Shown here piece after piece: positions 41,203 through 50,980 of a DNA stretch of 64,000 nucleotides. Below the pieces are notes generated by a model. That model had not been told where the DNA came from and did not search any database. It saw only the letters and a program-made list of their open reading frames with translations. The DNA comes from Planctomycetales bacterium (lineage in GTDB: Bacteria > Planctomycetota > Planctomycetia > Planctomycetales > Planctomycetaceae): contig JAPLOA010000091.1 of assembly GCA_026400835.1 (NCBI GenBank), forward strand, positions 1 through 64,000. The letters are read 5' to 3'. Numbering within the stretch: the first letter of the stretch is position 1; each line of letters begins with the position of its first letter. A program made the position numbers and the translations under genes.

Positions 41203-42435
41203 TTACCGAGCACCAGACACGACACTTTCTGAGATATCTGCAGATGAATCTGAGAGCTCTGCTTCGGCACTTGCCTGAAGTGCATTCTCAGAAATCCTCG
41301 CCGCCAGATCTTTTGAAAGCTGGCGATAGACGTCCACGATTTTCGACATACGGCGATCGAAGCAGAATCGTTCTTCAATCGTCCGGCGCCCCGCTTTCGC
41401 CAGTTCAATTCTCTGAGTGTCAGAGAGCACGCATTTTTGGATGGCTCGATACAGTGCGTTTTCATCGTCGGTCGGAACAACAAGACCATTCTGTTCGTGT
41501 TGAACCAGCTTGGGAATGCCATTGCAATTGGTTGTGACAACAACACGTTCAGACGCCATCGCTTCGAGAACAACGTTCGGCAAACCCTCTCGCAGGCTGC
41601 TCAGGACAAACAAGTCGATGGCACGATAAAGATCTCGCGGATCATTCATAAAGCCGGCCAGACGCACGTGATCCTGTAGTTCCAGTTCATTAATCTGGCG
41701 CTGAAGCTGTTCTCGCAGATGTCCTTCACCGGCAATGATCAGACCGATCGGATGGCCATCAATGATCAGTCTGGAGACCGCATTGATCAGATGATGAAAA
41801 CCTTTCTCTTCAGATAACCGCCCGACAGCTCCGATGAGAATTCGCTGGGAATCAAAGCCGAATCGAGCCTTATCCCGCAATGTTGGCGGCGCCGTCGTAT
41901 AATCATCCAGCACGATCGCATTATCGATCTGATGCAGCCTCTTTTCTCGAATCCCTGACGCACGGCAACTGTCATACAGATCCTGCGATACGCAGATGAT
42001 CTGTTGGTAAAGCTTCATGCTCAGACGATCAATCTTGTAGTACAGCGGTGTTCGCGATGTGAAGCGCACCCAGCCGTGAGCCGTTGTGACCAGGTGCATC
42101 CGATGAAACATGCGGACGATCAGTCCAATCGCGTTGCTCTTGTAATCGTGCCCATGCCACACCGTCACATTGCGTTCTTTGCAGATGCGAATGCACTGTT
42201 GAATTACACGCCAGTCTGTTGGACCATGGTCGTCAATACCGATGATCTCCGCGCCACTGGCCGCCGCTTTGCGTTCCAGAGTTGCAAAGCCCGGATCTCC
42301 GGGAGGTCGCATAAACAGGCATGCACAGTCGATCCCGTACTGCTGCAGGTAGCGAGGCGAATTCAGGATCGTCTTCTCCGGGCCGCCGCCGACTCCGGTC
42401 ACGACTCGTGTATGAAGAACAAATGGTGCGTTCAT
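41203..42435 (-). CDS. Glycosyltransferase, GT4 family
   Basis: A 410-residue GT-B enzyme. The N-terminal Rossmann half starts LHTRVVTGVGGGPEKTILNS, and the C-terminal nucleotide-sugar half has ILIGAVGRLSEEKGFHHLIN, the loop DHVRLAGFMNDPRDLYRAID and the EX7E motif FVLSSLREGLPNVVLEAMAS, then a Gly-less VVTTNCNGIPKLV. Such retaining enzymes transfer sugars to growing polysaccharides. It is the third glycosyltransferase in a minus-strand run (45227 to 41203), 51 bases after the previous gene. Donor and acceptor are unknown. Confidence 0.92.
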   Translation of the reverse strand: MNAPFVLHTRVVTGVGGGPEKTILNSPRYLQQYGIDCACLFMRPPGDPGFATLERKAAASGAEIIGIDDHGPTDWRVIQQCIRICKERNVTVWHGHDYKSNAIGLIVRMFHRMHLVTTAHGWVRFTSRTPLYYKIDRLSMKLYQQIICVSQDLYDSCRASGIREKRLHQIDNAIVLDDYTTAPPTLRDKARFGFDSQRILIGAVGRLSEEKGFHHLINAVSRLIIDGHPIGLIIAGEGHLREQLQRQINELELQDHVRLAGFMNDPRDLYRAIDLFVLSSLREGLPNVVLEAMASERVVVTTNCNGIPKLVQHEQNGLVVPTDDENALYRAIQKCVLSDTQRIELAKAGRRTIEERFCFDRRMSKIVDVYRQLSKDLAARISENALQASAEAELSDSSADISESVVSGAR

Positions 42436-42486
42436 AAGATTCTCTGTCTCTGACTCAGGCGTGGACTCTTCGTCACAATAGATTCA

Positions 42487-43995
42487 CTACCGCTGTGATC
42501 GAACAGTGTGACTTCCCGACGATGTGGGTGGTTTGAAGGCAATCACAGGTGGATCAGGCAAAGCGAGCCGACTCTGAATTCGCTCACTCTTCAGAAGATG
42601 CTCAAAGCGATCAGCCTTGCTCTTCCAGCTTTCCTGATGCAGGCGACAGCGCGCTAACGCCTGAGCCGGAGAGATTCCCGAGTAGACTCGATTTCGCACG
42701 ATCTGACTGAATTCCGCAGGCGTTTCCGCCGCATCAAGACAGTCGGCCCAGACATCCGTCGAAGGCAGGCGTTTGACGACCACGGATTTTCCTGTCGCCA
42801 GATACTCCTTGAGCTTCAAAGGCTGCATCGCCCGAGTCACAGGTAAATCGGCATAAGGCATAATCAGCACGCTGGCCTGCTCCGCGATTGCAGGTAAAGC
42901 AGACAGTGGCTGTGCGGGAAGAACTCGCACGTTTGAAAGAGTCAGCAAGGCAGGATCGGGATCCTGTTGCGGTCCAATCAGAACAATTGTTCCCTCAATC
43001 AGATCTTTGGACAGTTGAATCAGCGACGGTGAATCCATACGGCGATCGATGACACCCCAGAACACGATCAAAGGACCAGCAATCCCATCGACGGCAGTCG
43101 GCGCAGTTGCCAGCACTTCAGCCGCACTGATGCTGGCTGCCGCCGATGTCCCCTGAACAGACCTGGCGTTCCGGCCACTGCTGATGATGGCAGTCTCAGT
43201 CTCTTCCATAACAACCGACAGCGAAGTCAGACGACTGCCTGCCGCCGTCCGCAGATGCAGACGAGAACTTTCAAAGCGACGGGCAACAGATTCCGGACGA
43301 ACGATAATGCTCCGCTGACTATTCCAGAAATCAACGTCGACGCCATGAGTCAGCAGTGATGATGATCTTCCATGAGACGCAATCATCGACTGCAATGTTT
43401 CACTGACAGCGACAAGACTATCAGCCTGCTGGATCATGTCATGATCCATCCGTCGCAGAGTATTACCGTCCAGACCCGGCCACTGAGCAAAGTCATCGAC
43501 GCAATAATACACCCAACGATCCACGGACAGCGTATCCGGCAGATCGGCAGTAATCGGCAGCGTTGTCACGGCGACGACTGGCTTCGGTAGTTTTGCGATC
43601 AGAGGACTCAGTTGCCGTGTGAGCAGCCAGCGATTCAGACGTCGATCCCGGTCGCTGGAGAACCATGGCCACATTTTTGGGTTCACAACCTGCAGATTGT
43701 TGTGAATCGGAGATTCCTGTTCTCTCTGGACCGCCGCACCGGATCGTTGAGCTCTTCTGCTGAACAACCGCGTCAGCCCCGTTGAGCCCCATTGACGCAT
43801 CTTCTCCGCAACTCGCCGTGCTGTCTGCCTGTCAAGGCGCGGCGCACGAGTACCGATGGTGTTAACCCAGAGCACTGGGTATCGATCCAGCAAATTGCGA
43901 GTCAAATGCTGACAGGAGGACGGATGCCGTCCCCAGTCGTCTGAGAAGACCAGCAATGATCCAATCTTCTCTGTCGGAGGACACTCGGTAATCAT
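42487..43995 (-). CDS. Glycosyltransferase, GT-B fold
   Basis: A 502-residue protein. N-terminal half: GSLLVFSDDWGRHPSSCQHL, RYPVLWVNTIGTRAPRLDR, PKPVVAVTTLPITADL and the DGNTLRRMDHDMIQQADSLV region that marks these enzymes. C-terminal half: LIVFWGVIDRRMDSPSLIQL, a UDP-sugar-type VLPAQPLSALPAIAEQASVL and the ending MQPLKLKEYLATGKSVV, which replaces the EX7E motif. A roughly 70-residue insertion near residues 240-300 is Ser/Ala/Thr-rich. Its ATG overlaps the stop of the upstream gene by four bases (43992-43995), so translation is coupled to the next glycosyltransferase. Confidence 0.87.
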   Translation of the reverse strand: MITECPPTEKIGSLLVFSDDWGRHPSSCQHLTRNLLDRYPVLWVNTIGTRAPRLDRQTARRVAEKMRQWGSTGLTRLFSRRAQRSGAAVQREQESPIHNNLQVVNPKMWPWFSSDRDRRLNRWLLTRQLSPLIAKLPKPVVAVTTLPITADLPDTLSVDRWVYYCVDDFAQWPGLDGNTLRRMDHDMIQQADSLVAVSETLQSMIASHGRSSSLLTHGVDVDFWNSQRSIIVRPESVARRFESSRLHLRTAAGSRLTSLSVVMEETETAIISSGRNARSVQGTSAAASISAAEVLATAPTAVDGIAGPLIVFWGVIDRRMDSPSLIQLSKDLIEGTIVLIGPQQDPDPALLTLSNVRVLPAQPLSALPAIAEQASVLIMPYADLPVTRAMQPLKLKEYLATGKSVVVKRLPSTDVWADCLDAAETPAEFSQIVRNRVYSGISPAQALARCRLHQESWKSKADRFEHLLKSERIQSRLALPDPPVIAFKPPTSSGSHTVRSQR

Positions 43996-45227
43996 GAGTG
44001 AGCTCCCGTCTTCATGCGTTTCGTCATGGCAGCCTTCATCGGCTTTTCTTTCGGATGACGGTCTGTCGTCTCAAGGATGTCGTTATATACGTCGCGGTAG
44101 CTGTTCAGCATCCCTTGCAGTGAAAACTTCTCCTGAGCTCGACCTGCAGCCACGTCAGCCATTTGAAATCTCAAAGCAGGACTCTGATAAAGTTCAATCA
44201 ACGAATTGGCCAATGACGACGCATCTCCGGAAGGAGCCAGCATCCCACTGACGCCATGTTCAATCAGTTCCGGAAGTCCTCCGACCGCAGTGGAAACCAC
44301 AGGACGACGCGCGGCCATAGCTTCAATGACCGTGAGCGGAATGCCTTCACTGATGCTGGACATCAGAAACACGTCAGAGGCAGACAGCAGGTCAGCGATG
44401 TCTTTGCGAGTTCCCGCGAGCGTAACGGTCTGCTCCAGGCCGCGTTCCCGGATTGTTTGTTCAATGGCCGTTCGCTGATCACCATCGCCGGCGAGCAGCA
44501 GTCGCAGTCCAGGAATCTTATTGCGAGCCTCATCGACAGCTTTTAATGCCGTCTGATGATCTTTCAACTGGTGCAATCTTGCGACCAGAACAGCCACGAA
44601 GTCGGTCGGCAAGTAACCAAACTCTTCACGAATCCGTTCCCGTGCGCCAGCCGAAGGCTTACTCAAAGCCTTCAGATCAACACCGTTGTAAATCACCTCG
44701 ACGCGTGATTCCGGAAGGCCTTCGTTGTCGATCAGTGCCTGACGAACAGCCTTACCGCAACCAACCAGTCTGTCATGGCGTTTCAGCAGCAGACGACTGA
44801 CGATGGCTCGCTTGCGACTGGGAGTGTCCGGAAAATGACGACCATGTTCAGTAAACACGACCGGCCGCCGACCTGTCAATCCCCGGCTCAGCATCGCCTG
44901 AAAAAACGGTGTGCATTGGTGAGCGTGCAGGATCACCGCGCCTTCGCGATCAGCAAACTGTCGCAGACGCGCTGCACATCCTCGATCAATCCCGGGCTGC
45001 CGATGGAGATGTTCAACAATGAATCCGTCTTCCTGAAGTCGCGTCCCGATTTCACCGATCTCGTCCAATACCGCCACAATGCAGCGGAATTCTTTCTGCA
45101 TGCGGCGAATCATCTGATCCACCAGAACCTCCGCGCCGCCAACTCCCAGCGCGTGGATGACGTGACAGATCGTGGGGCGATCATCAATCGGAATGACTCG
45201 AAGTTGTCTAGGGGCTGCCTGAATCAT
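43992..45227 (-). CDS. Glycosyltransferase, GT4 family
   Basis: A 411-residue GT-B enzyme with ICHVIHALGVGGAEVLVDQM at the start (the acceptor-side loop typical of GT4), FTEHGRHFPDTPSRKRA, VIYNGVDLKAL, the donor half with LVARLHQLKDHQTALKAVDE, LAGTRKDIADLLSASDVFLM and an intact EX7E motif SSISEGIPLTVIEAMAARRP. It is the first of three glycosyltransferases in the run and overlaps the next by four bases (ATGA). Probable role: one sugar transfer in assembly of an exported polysaccharide. Confidence 0.92.
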   Translation of the reverse strand: MIQAAPRQLRVIPIDDRPTICHVIHALGVGGAEVLVDQMIRRMQKEFRCIVAVLDEIGEIGTRLQEDGFIVEHLHRQPGIDRGCAARLRQFADREGAVILHAHQCTPFFQAMLSRGLTGRRPVVFTEHGRHFPDTPSRKRAIVSRLLLKRHDRLVGCGKAVRQALIDNEGLPESRVEVIYNGVDLKALSKPSAGARERIREEFGYLPTDFVAVLVARLHQLKDHQTALKAVDEARNKIPGLRLLLAGDGDQRTAIEQTIRERGLEQTVTLAGTRKDIADLLSASDVFLMSSISEGIPLTVIEAMAARRPVVSTAVGGLPELIEHGVSGMLAPSGDASSLANSLIELYQSPALRFQMADVAAGRAQEKFSLQGMLNSYRDVYNDILETTDRHPKEKPMKAAMTKRMKTGAHS

Positions 45228-45283
45228 GGTTGATAAGTCGGGTTGAAAGGTTCCGGTCAGATGTTAGAAGTGATATGGAAGAA

Positions 45284-47956
45284 TCAGAGTTGTCGCCGTA
45301 ATGCCTGCCAGGCCTTCCAGACTCTTGCCGGCTGAACAGCTTTCAGAGCGGCTCGTGCCAATTGAGCGGGCGACTTCAGCAGTGTTTTCACTCGCTGTTT
45401 CTGAGGTATGAACATGGACCATACCGTGGATTCATAGCGAGCCGAGCAAGCGGGAATCAAATTCGGTTCGCAGTAGCTGTGAAAGACTTCTCGATGCCCT
45501 TCCGTCATGACGATGGACAGACAGCGAGCTGTCAAAGAGGCATCGCCGAAGGCCGCGAAATCCCGCCACGCAGCATCATTGATCTGGTCGGCTTTCATTC
45601 GCATCGCCAGAGCCTGCCCGGCATCATCTTCGCAGGAGGCTGCAATCCGCAGGACGTTGGCTTTCCGAAAGTCCTGAGCGGCCCAGGCTTCGGTTGGATA
45701 CTGCAATTCTTCAGGATGTTCCAGCGTTCTTCGTTCGTAAAGTGCCATCCAGCGACCGTAAGTCTTCATGACATCACGGGCATAGCTGTACATGGCATCG
45801 AACAATTCCGCATCGCGTTTTGCGATCAGATATCGTCCAAGCGCGTTCAGAAACACCGTGTAAGACCAATGACCTTCCGCATCCAGCAGGTGCAGGTCGT
45901 CCGGCTTCTGCTGAGGATGAGCACAGCGGCGAATCAGTTCTTCCAGCTTGCTGATATATCGGTCTGAATATGTCAGCAGCCACGCATCCAGCAAGGCATT
46001 GATCGAATTCCCCGCACCTCGACCAGGGCCATGAAAGTCTTCGAAAACAGTCGCTGAAGCCGCGCCTGTCGGGCCGTCATCCAGCAGACCGAAGATGGTG
46101 TTGCGACCATCGTCCATCTGAATCACCCAGTCGGCCAGCGACAGCACGCTTTCACGAGCCTCAACGTTGCCGGTCAGAAAATAGTAGTGCAGCAGACCGG
46201 TTGTGTAGTTGTGCTCACAGCCTGGACCACCGCCATAAGCATGGCCAGGTTTCTGATTGCGTCTTGAGTAAGTACGATGAGTACTCAATCGCGCGTCGAC
46301 GTAATGATCTGTGTGCCAGAACAATCCGCCATTGAACGCAGCTCTGTCTTCATTGGTGTGATAGATGTCGATATCGATCACATGCCGAGCCAGCGGATCC
46401 AACAGGTCGAACCATTTCAGGTCGCCCGTCGTGGCCAGTTGCAGAGTCGCCCCGAAGATCATGTCGAACTGATTATTGTAGTGCGAAACAATCGTGTTCG
46501 AACCGGCATAATGAGTCTGTTCATGATCCGCCGGGATATCTCCAAAATTTCGCCAGCCATACTCATCAATCGAAGCCCGGCGAGCATCAAGGTTGAATCG
46601 TCCAGCAGTCGCGCGGTCGAGATAACCAGCGAAACGCCCCACGACGGTGCCCGCTGACAGCTCTGAATTCAGAGTGCCTTGCGAGTTCAGCTCCGAAGAA
46701 ATTACTTCCCCCGGGAACCACGAAATCGCATGCGTCGTTCGGACAGAAGTCGGCGACTGGATCAGTCGTGGAACATCAAAGGCCCAGTCGAGATGGTCAA
46801 CGTCTGAATTGTTCTGTTGAGTCGAAATCCAAAACGAGCGAGTCTTCTGTTCGCCACCCTGAAGTTCGTGAGTCAGACCCTGCAATGCTGGAAACAAACC
46901 GACTTCAAGGCTGCCCATTGCGGCCGCGACGCTGCCGGGAAACTGTTGCCAGAATTCCGGAACAGCAATGGCCATCGTCGAGCCATCACCTTCGATCAGC
47001 AATGTTGGTTCCGCCTGATATCCTCGCAGAACTCCCGATTCACAGCTGGCTTCAAACCCACGCGAACGCACCGCGTTGGTTTCATCAGCCGACAGATGAT
47101 TCGTGCTGCTCCAGTGTTTCTCCCCACTGCCGAATTGTCGAATAAAGACCTCAGACATAGTCGCTCGCACGTCACTGTCGCGGCGAGCTTTCCAGTAAGT
47201 TCCGGCGTTCGCCGGGATCTCGTCGCTGTGCAGTGACAATTCCAGACTGCGAAACAGGAACGAGCCTGAATCTCCGAGATCCCAAAGCCCGCCCTTGTGA
47301 GCTGCTCGACGAGTATTCCGGATTCGAGTTTCCACCTGCAAAAGTCCGGCTGTCGACCAATGCGTCAGGCGAAACTGCAACGTCACCGAAGGCAATGCCT
47401 GAATGCGCAGCGAAACCAAAAACACCTGTCGCACTGAGCCACTGACTTCTGTACGAATATCGTCCAGTTGTAGCGCCAGTTCTTCACCGTGAGCATCACC
47501 AAGTCGAGGCAGCAATCGGACGGTTCGCTCTGCAGGTGGATCACTGTTGAGATCCCGCATCCGGAGACGAATCTCGCCCTCAACGAATTTCAAAGCGATG
47601 ATCGTTCCGGATGGTTCGACCGCGAGTTGTTCCGTGTCAGCGTTGTTCGATTCTTCGCGAGCAACTACGTTGAGAGATCTTGCGACACCGCTGACCTCCG
47701 GAGCGATGAAACTGGTCAGTAACCAGCGAACGCTTCCATCGTGCCAGCGATTCAGGACTTCAAACTGAGCATCGACCAAACTTGTGAAGCCATCAATACG
47801 ACCGCCGCCAGGATTCTTCAGTCGGCCTTTCGGAACACAAAGCCCCGCCACCACCGGAACGTTCTCCGCAGTCATTCTTCGCGAACGCAGCATCGCGGGA
47901 ATACTGAGCGTCTGACGATCATTCTGCAGAGTACTGGTTGAGGATTTCAGAGGCAT
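45284..47956 (-). CDS. YetA/PcRGLX-like polysaccharide lyase-type protein
   Basis: An 890-residue protein. The N-terminal part (about 20-260) is a beta-barrel domain of the RIFT type, with GLCVPKGRLKN, LNRWHDGSVRWLLTSF and a long beta-rich stretch. The remainder is an (alpha/alpha)-barrel with AYGGGPGCEHNYTTGLLHYY, SLADWVIQMDD, GHWSYTVFLNALGRYLIAKR and YPTEAWAAQDFRKANVLRIA. This is the plan of PcRGLX/YetA-like rhamnogalacturonan lyase relatives. No signal peptide is visible, so it may act in the cytoplasm or on a precursor. Within a glycosyltransferase cluster it may trim or remodel the polymer. The first ATG with homology (47956) is preferred over a TTG five codons upstream. Confidence 0.78.
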   Translation of the reverse strand: MPLKSSTSTLQNDRQTLSIPAMLRSRRMTAENVPVVAGLCVPKGRLKNPGGGRIDGFTSLVDAQFEVLNRWHDGSVRWLLTSFIAPEVSGVARSLNVVAREESNNADTEQLAVEPSGTIIALKFVEGEIRLRMRDLNSDPPAERTVRLLPRLGDAHGEELALQLDDIRTEVSGSVRQVFLVSLRIQALPSVTLQFRLTHWSTAGLLQVETRIRNTRRAAHKGGLWDLGDSGSFLFRSLELSLHSDEIPANAGTYWKARRDSDVRATMSEVFIRQFGSGEKHWSSTNHLSADETNAVRSRGFEASCESGVLRGYQAEPTLLIEGDGSTMAIAVPEFWQQFPGSVAAAMGSLEVGLFPALQGLTHELQGGEQKTRSFWISTQQNNSDVDHLDWAFDVPRLIQSPTSVRTTHAISWFPGEVISSELNSQGTLNSELSAGTVVGRFAGYLDRATAGRFNLDARRASIDEYGWRNFGDIPADHEQTHYAGSNTIVSHYNNQFDMIFGATLQLATTGDLKWFDLLDPLARHVIDIDIYHTNEDRAAFNGGLFWHTDHYVDARLSTHRTYSRRNQKPGHAYGGGPGCEHNYTTGLLHYYFLTGNVEARESVLSLADWVIQMDDGRNTIFGLLDDGPTGAASATVFEDFHGPGRGAGNSINALLDAWLLTYSDRYISKLEELIRRCAHPQQKPDDLHLLDAEGHWSYTVFLNALGRYLIAKRDAELFDAMYSYARDVMKTYGRWMALYERRTLEHPEELQYPTEAWAAQDFRKANVLRIAASCEDDAGQALAMRMKADQINDAAWRDFAAFGDASLTARCLSIVMTEGHREVFHSYCEPNLIPACSARYESTVWSMFIPQKQRVKTLLKSPAQLARAALKAVQPARVWKAWQALRRQL

Positions 47957-48010
47957 ACCAGGGACAATCAATGAGATTCAAAAACGTCTGTGACAATATT
48001 TCATGATCAA

Positions 48011-49963
48011 TCAGGTTCTGGCTGTCGTCTGAAGAGCCAGCTTACGAGTCGGAGCTTTCAGCATCGGCTTCGACTCTGGTTTGGCCCACGCATCCAGCCA
48101 GCGTGCCAGCACCAGCAGACTCCAGATCAACTGGCCGTGCCGTCCGGTTCCTCGACAGTGCGATTCGTACATCAACCGAGCCGCATCGACGTTGATATAC
48201 TGTGCCAGAAGGCTGTTCGAATTCAGCACATGCACTCGGACTTGTTCTTTCAAAGGTCCGCGAAGCCACGCATCGATTGGTAATTCGAAGCCCTGTTTGC
48301 GTCGATTCACGAGATCTTCAGGCAGACGCGATTCGAACAGTTGTTTCAGAATCCACTTCCCGGATCCATTGCGAATCTTGAACTCGGAAGGCATTGAAGC
48401 CACAAGCTCCATCAGCTTCCAGTCGATCAGTGGCGGACGCACTTCGAGTCCAAAGCCCATGCTGGCTCGATCCACCTTGGTCAGGAAATCATCAGGCAGC
48501 AGAACGTTCGTATCAGCCGACAACATCCCGCTTAGTGGATCGCGGTGACCGGCTTCAAAGGCGTCGATGATCGATTGCTCCGGTCGATAGTCTCGCAACG
48601 TGGCGGAAAAGTCACGACGCAGCAAACTTCTTCGCACAGCGCTTCGACAGATGGAAACCGTATTTGCGCAGGCTTCGGCCGGACTTCGCGAGAGATTCTC
48701 CATCGCGGTCTTTAGTCTTAGAGGCCGGGGTAACCAGTCGGCTTTCGGCCAGATGGCTGCCATCGGGCGCAGCACCAATGACCGAATCAGGGCGGGGATA
48801 CGATCGCGGATCTCAGCTTCTTTCAGATCGTGGAGGTATCGCGAATAGCCGCCGAAGAGTTCATCGCCGCCATCGCCGGACAACACCACTTTGACATGTT
48901 GCGCAGCAAGACGCGAAACGGCCATGGTCGGAATTGCCGAAGCGTCCGCAAATGGCTCATCGTAGAGAAACGTCAGATCGTCCAGATCTCGAACGGCTTC
49001 CGGCGTCACGATCTCTTCTGTATGAATACAGCCGAAATGCTTCGCAACTTCGCGAGCATGAGGCAGCTCACTGAATTCAGCTTCGTCAAAGCCAATAGAA
49101 AATGTCTGCACCGGATCAGTTCGCAGAGCTGACATCAGCGCAACGATAGAACTGCTGTCGAGGCCCCCGCTAAGAAATGCTCCCACAGGAACGTCGGCCA
49201 CAAGATGAGCGGCAACGCTTTCCTGCAGAGCGGCATCGACTCGTTCTTTCCATTTTTTGGCGGACGCAGGATTCTCCTGATCAAAGGAGAGCTGCCAATA
49301 CCGCTTCGGAGTCGCTCGAAATTCGCTCGGCGCGATTCGAAGGAAATGTGCGGCCTGAAGTTTCATGACTTTGGCAAAGATACTGCGCTGACCGGGAATA
49401 AATCCAAAGGTCAGATAGTCTTCAATCGCGGCCGGATCGATGGATCGGTCCAGATTCGGATGAGCGAGGATGGCCTTCAGCTCAGATCCGAAGACCAGCT
49501 TTTCGTTGTCTCGATAGATGAAGAACGGTTTCTGTCCCAGATGATCGCGAGCCAGCAGGAGTTCGCGACGACGAGCATCCCAGATTGCGAACGAAAACAT
49601 CCCGCGTAGATGAGTACAAAGATCCGCGCCGTGTTCTTCGTAGAGGTGGACCAGGACTTCGGTGTCGGAGTTCGTGCGGAAGATGTGCCCGCGAGCTTCC
49701 AGGCCTCGACGCAGTTCCTGATAGTTGTAGATTTCGCCGTTGAAAACGACGTGGATGGATTCGTCTTCGTTGGACAGTGGCTGTCGGCCGCCTTCGAGAT
49801 CGATGATCGCCAGTCGACGATGAACAAGACCAACGCTGCCAGCTCGAAAAGTGCCTTCACCGTCCGGTCCACGATGCGCAATGGCATTCCCCATCTCCGT
49901 CAGCAATTCCGCGCTGACTGATCGATTGGAATCCGCGTAAAGGACACCGGCAATGCCACACAT
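48011..49963 (-). CDS. asnB: Asparagine synthase-type glutamine amidotransferase
   Basis: A 650-residue two-domain amidotransferase. The N-terminal class II glutaminase starts MCGIAGVLYADS with the catalytic Cys2 and contains IAHRGPDGEG and RLAIIDLEGGRQPLSNED. The C-terminal ATP-pyrophosphatase synthase domain has VGAFLSGGLDSSSIVALM and VVLSGDGGDELFGGYSRY. It would make asparagine from aspartate or, in polysaccharide clusters, amidate a sugar acid. The close position next to the lyase-like and glycosyltransferase genes, all on the minus strand, favours the second. Similar genes accompany exosortase-linked exopolysaccharide loci, though no exosortase is in this window. Confidence 0.93.
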   Translation of the reverse strand: MCGIAGVLYADSNRSVSAELLTEMGNAIAHRGPDGEGTFRAGSVGLVHRRLAIIDLEGGRQPLSNEDESIHVVFNGEIYNYQELRRGLEARGHIFRTNSDTEVLVHLYEEHGADLCTHLRGMFSFAIWDARRRELLLARDHLGQKPFFIYRDNEKLVFGSELKAILAHPNLDRSIDPAAIEDYLTFGFIPGQRSIFAKVMKLQAAHFLRIAPSEFRATPKRYWQLSFDQENPASAKKWKERVDAALQESVAAHLVADVPVGAFLSGGLDSSSIVALMSALRTDPVQTFSIGFDEAEFSELPHAREVAKHFGCIHTEEIVTPEAVRDLDDLTFLYDEPFADASAIPTMAVSRLAAQHVKVVLSGDGGDELFGGYSRYLHDLKEAEIRDRIPALIRSLVLRPMAAIWPKADWLPRPLRLKTAMENLSRSPAEACANTVSICRSAVRRSLLRRDFSATLRDYRPEQSIIDAFEAGHRDPLSGMLSADTNVLLPDDFLTKVDRASMGFGLEVRPPLIDWKLMELVASMPSEFKIRNGSGKWILKQLFESRLPEDLVNRRKQGFELPIDAWLRGPLKEQVRVHVLNSNSLLAQYINVDAARLMYESHCRGTGRHGQLIWSLLVLARWLDAWAKPESKPMLKAPTRKLALQTTART

Positions 49964-50374
49964 AATCGTATTTTGCTTTCCAGCGATGAAGTTTGAGGCT
50001 GGACCTGGGCTCCGCGCGCATCCCCTCAGTGCACGACGAAGCCGCCGGTCTCACGAAAGCCTAGGTCACAACCGATCACCGCGCGGACGGTTTGGGAAAA
50101 TGAATATGTCCGGAAAGACACATTTGAATGCTCTGCACCGCTGCGTTGCGATTCTGAAACACGCTGCGGCAAGCCCGGTGGCGTCGGCGCAATCCGGACA
50201 ACCGCTTCAATCCGTGAAATTGATAAGATCGCACCGAGGAGTACAGTCCAGAGGTAAATCCCAATCGCGTTTCTCGCTGAGCGAGATTCGATGGTCGCCG
50301 GGGGTTTCAACCCCCCGAAACGGTGACATAAATATCCCTGGCGTCGCGGAGCGACGCATGAAAAGCCGGCCGGT
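49964..50374. other. Intergenic region with two hairpins
   Basis: About 410 bases between tetR (stop at 50375) and asnB (start at 49963), both minus strand. It contains GGGGGTTTCAACCCCC at about 50304-50319 and a perfect hairpin GCGTCGC-GGA-GCGACGC at about 50341-50357, plausibly marking the end of the tetR transcript. The rest presumably holds the asnB promoter. No gene is supported. Confidence 0.5.
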
Positions 50375-50980
50375 TCAATTCTTGCGTCCGCCCCCACGGA
50401 GAAAAATCCCGACCAATGCCATCGCCAGATCCCTTGTCAGATATTGCCCCGGACGTTTCTTGCGGGAAAAGATGTTGATGGGCTGATCCATCAGGCAGCA
50501 AAAACTGAGAGCCAGGAACTCCGGATCAGCCGGAGCTAGTTCGCCGGATTCGATTCCGCTCTGGATGGTGTCTGTTACGAGACGAAAGCGTTTAGTTGTG
50601 AGCTTGTCCAGAATTCCTTTGATCTCTTCCACCGGAGGACCGTAGTAAGTCTGAAACAGCAGGCAGGAGACTCGAGGATCGGCGATACAGAATTCAAAGG
50701 AACTCTGCACCATTGCCAGAAGCCGCGATTGGCAGTCAGGCAATGACTCGATTGCAGACTTCAGTTGCTGGAGATTCTTGCCGTAGTAATGTTCAACCAG
50801 CTTTCGAAACAGATCAACCTTATCCTCGAAGTGATAGTACAAGGTTGGCTGAGTCACCCCGGCGGCCTGAATGATGTCGCGGATACTTGTCGCCGCATAT
50901 CCTCGCTGCGAAAACAAAGTCAGCGCGCAGTCGAACAGGTGGGCTCTGGTCTCTGCGGTTTTGGTCTGGCGAGCAGTCAT
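50375..50980 (-). CDS. TetR-family transcriptional regulator
   Basis: A 201-residue regulator. The N-terminal helix-turn-helix is intact: TRAHLFDCALTLFSQRGYAA, TSIRDIIQAAGVTQPTLYYH, FEDKVDLFRKLVEHY (about residues 11-65). The C-terminal half is the variable ligand domain, ending GIFLRGGGRKN. Its ATG overlaps the stop of the redoxin-monooxygenase gene by four bases, so the two genes form one transcription unit. The palindromic TATAACGATCGTTATA site just upstream of that unit is its likely operator, giving autoregulation. Confidence 0.93.
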   Translation of the reverse strand: MTARQTKTAETRAHLFDCALTLFSQRGYAATSIRDIIQAAGVTQPTLYYHFEDKVDLFRKLVEHYYGKNLQQLKSAIESLPDCQSRLLAMVQSSFEFCIADPRVSCLLFQTYYGPPVEEIKGILDKLTTKRFRLVTDTIQSGIESGELAPADPEFLALSFCCLMDQPINIFSRKKRPGQYLTRDLAMALVGIFLRGGGRKN

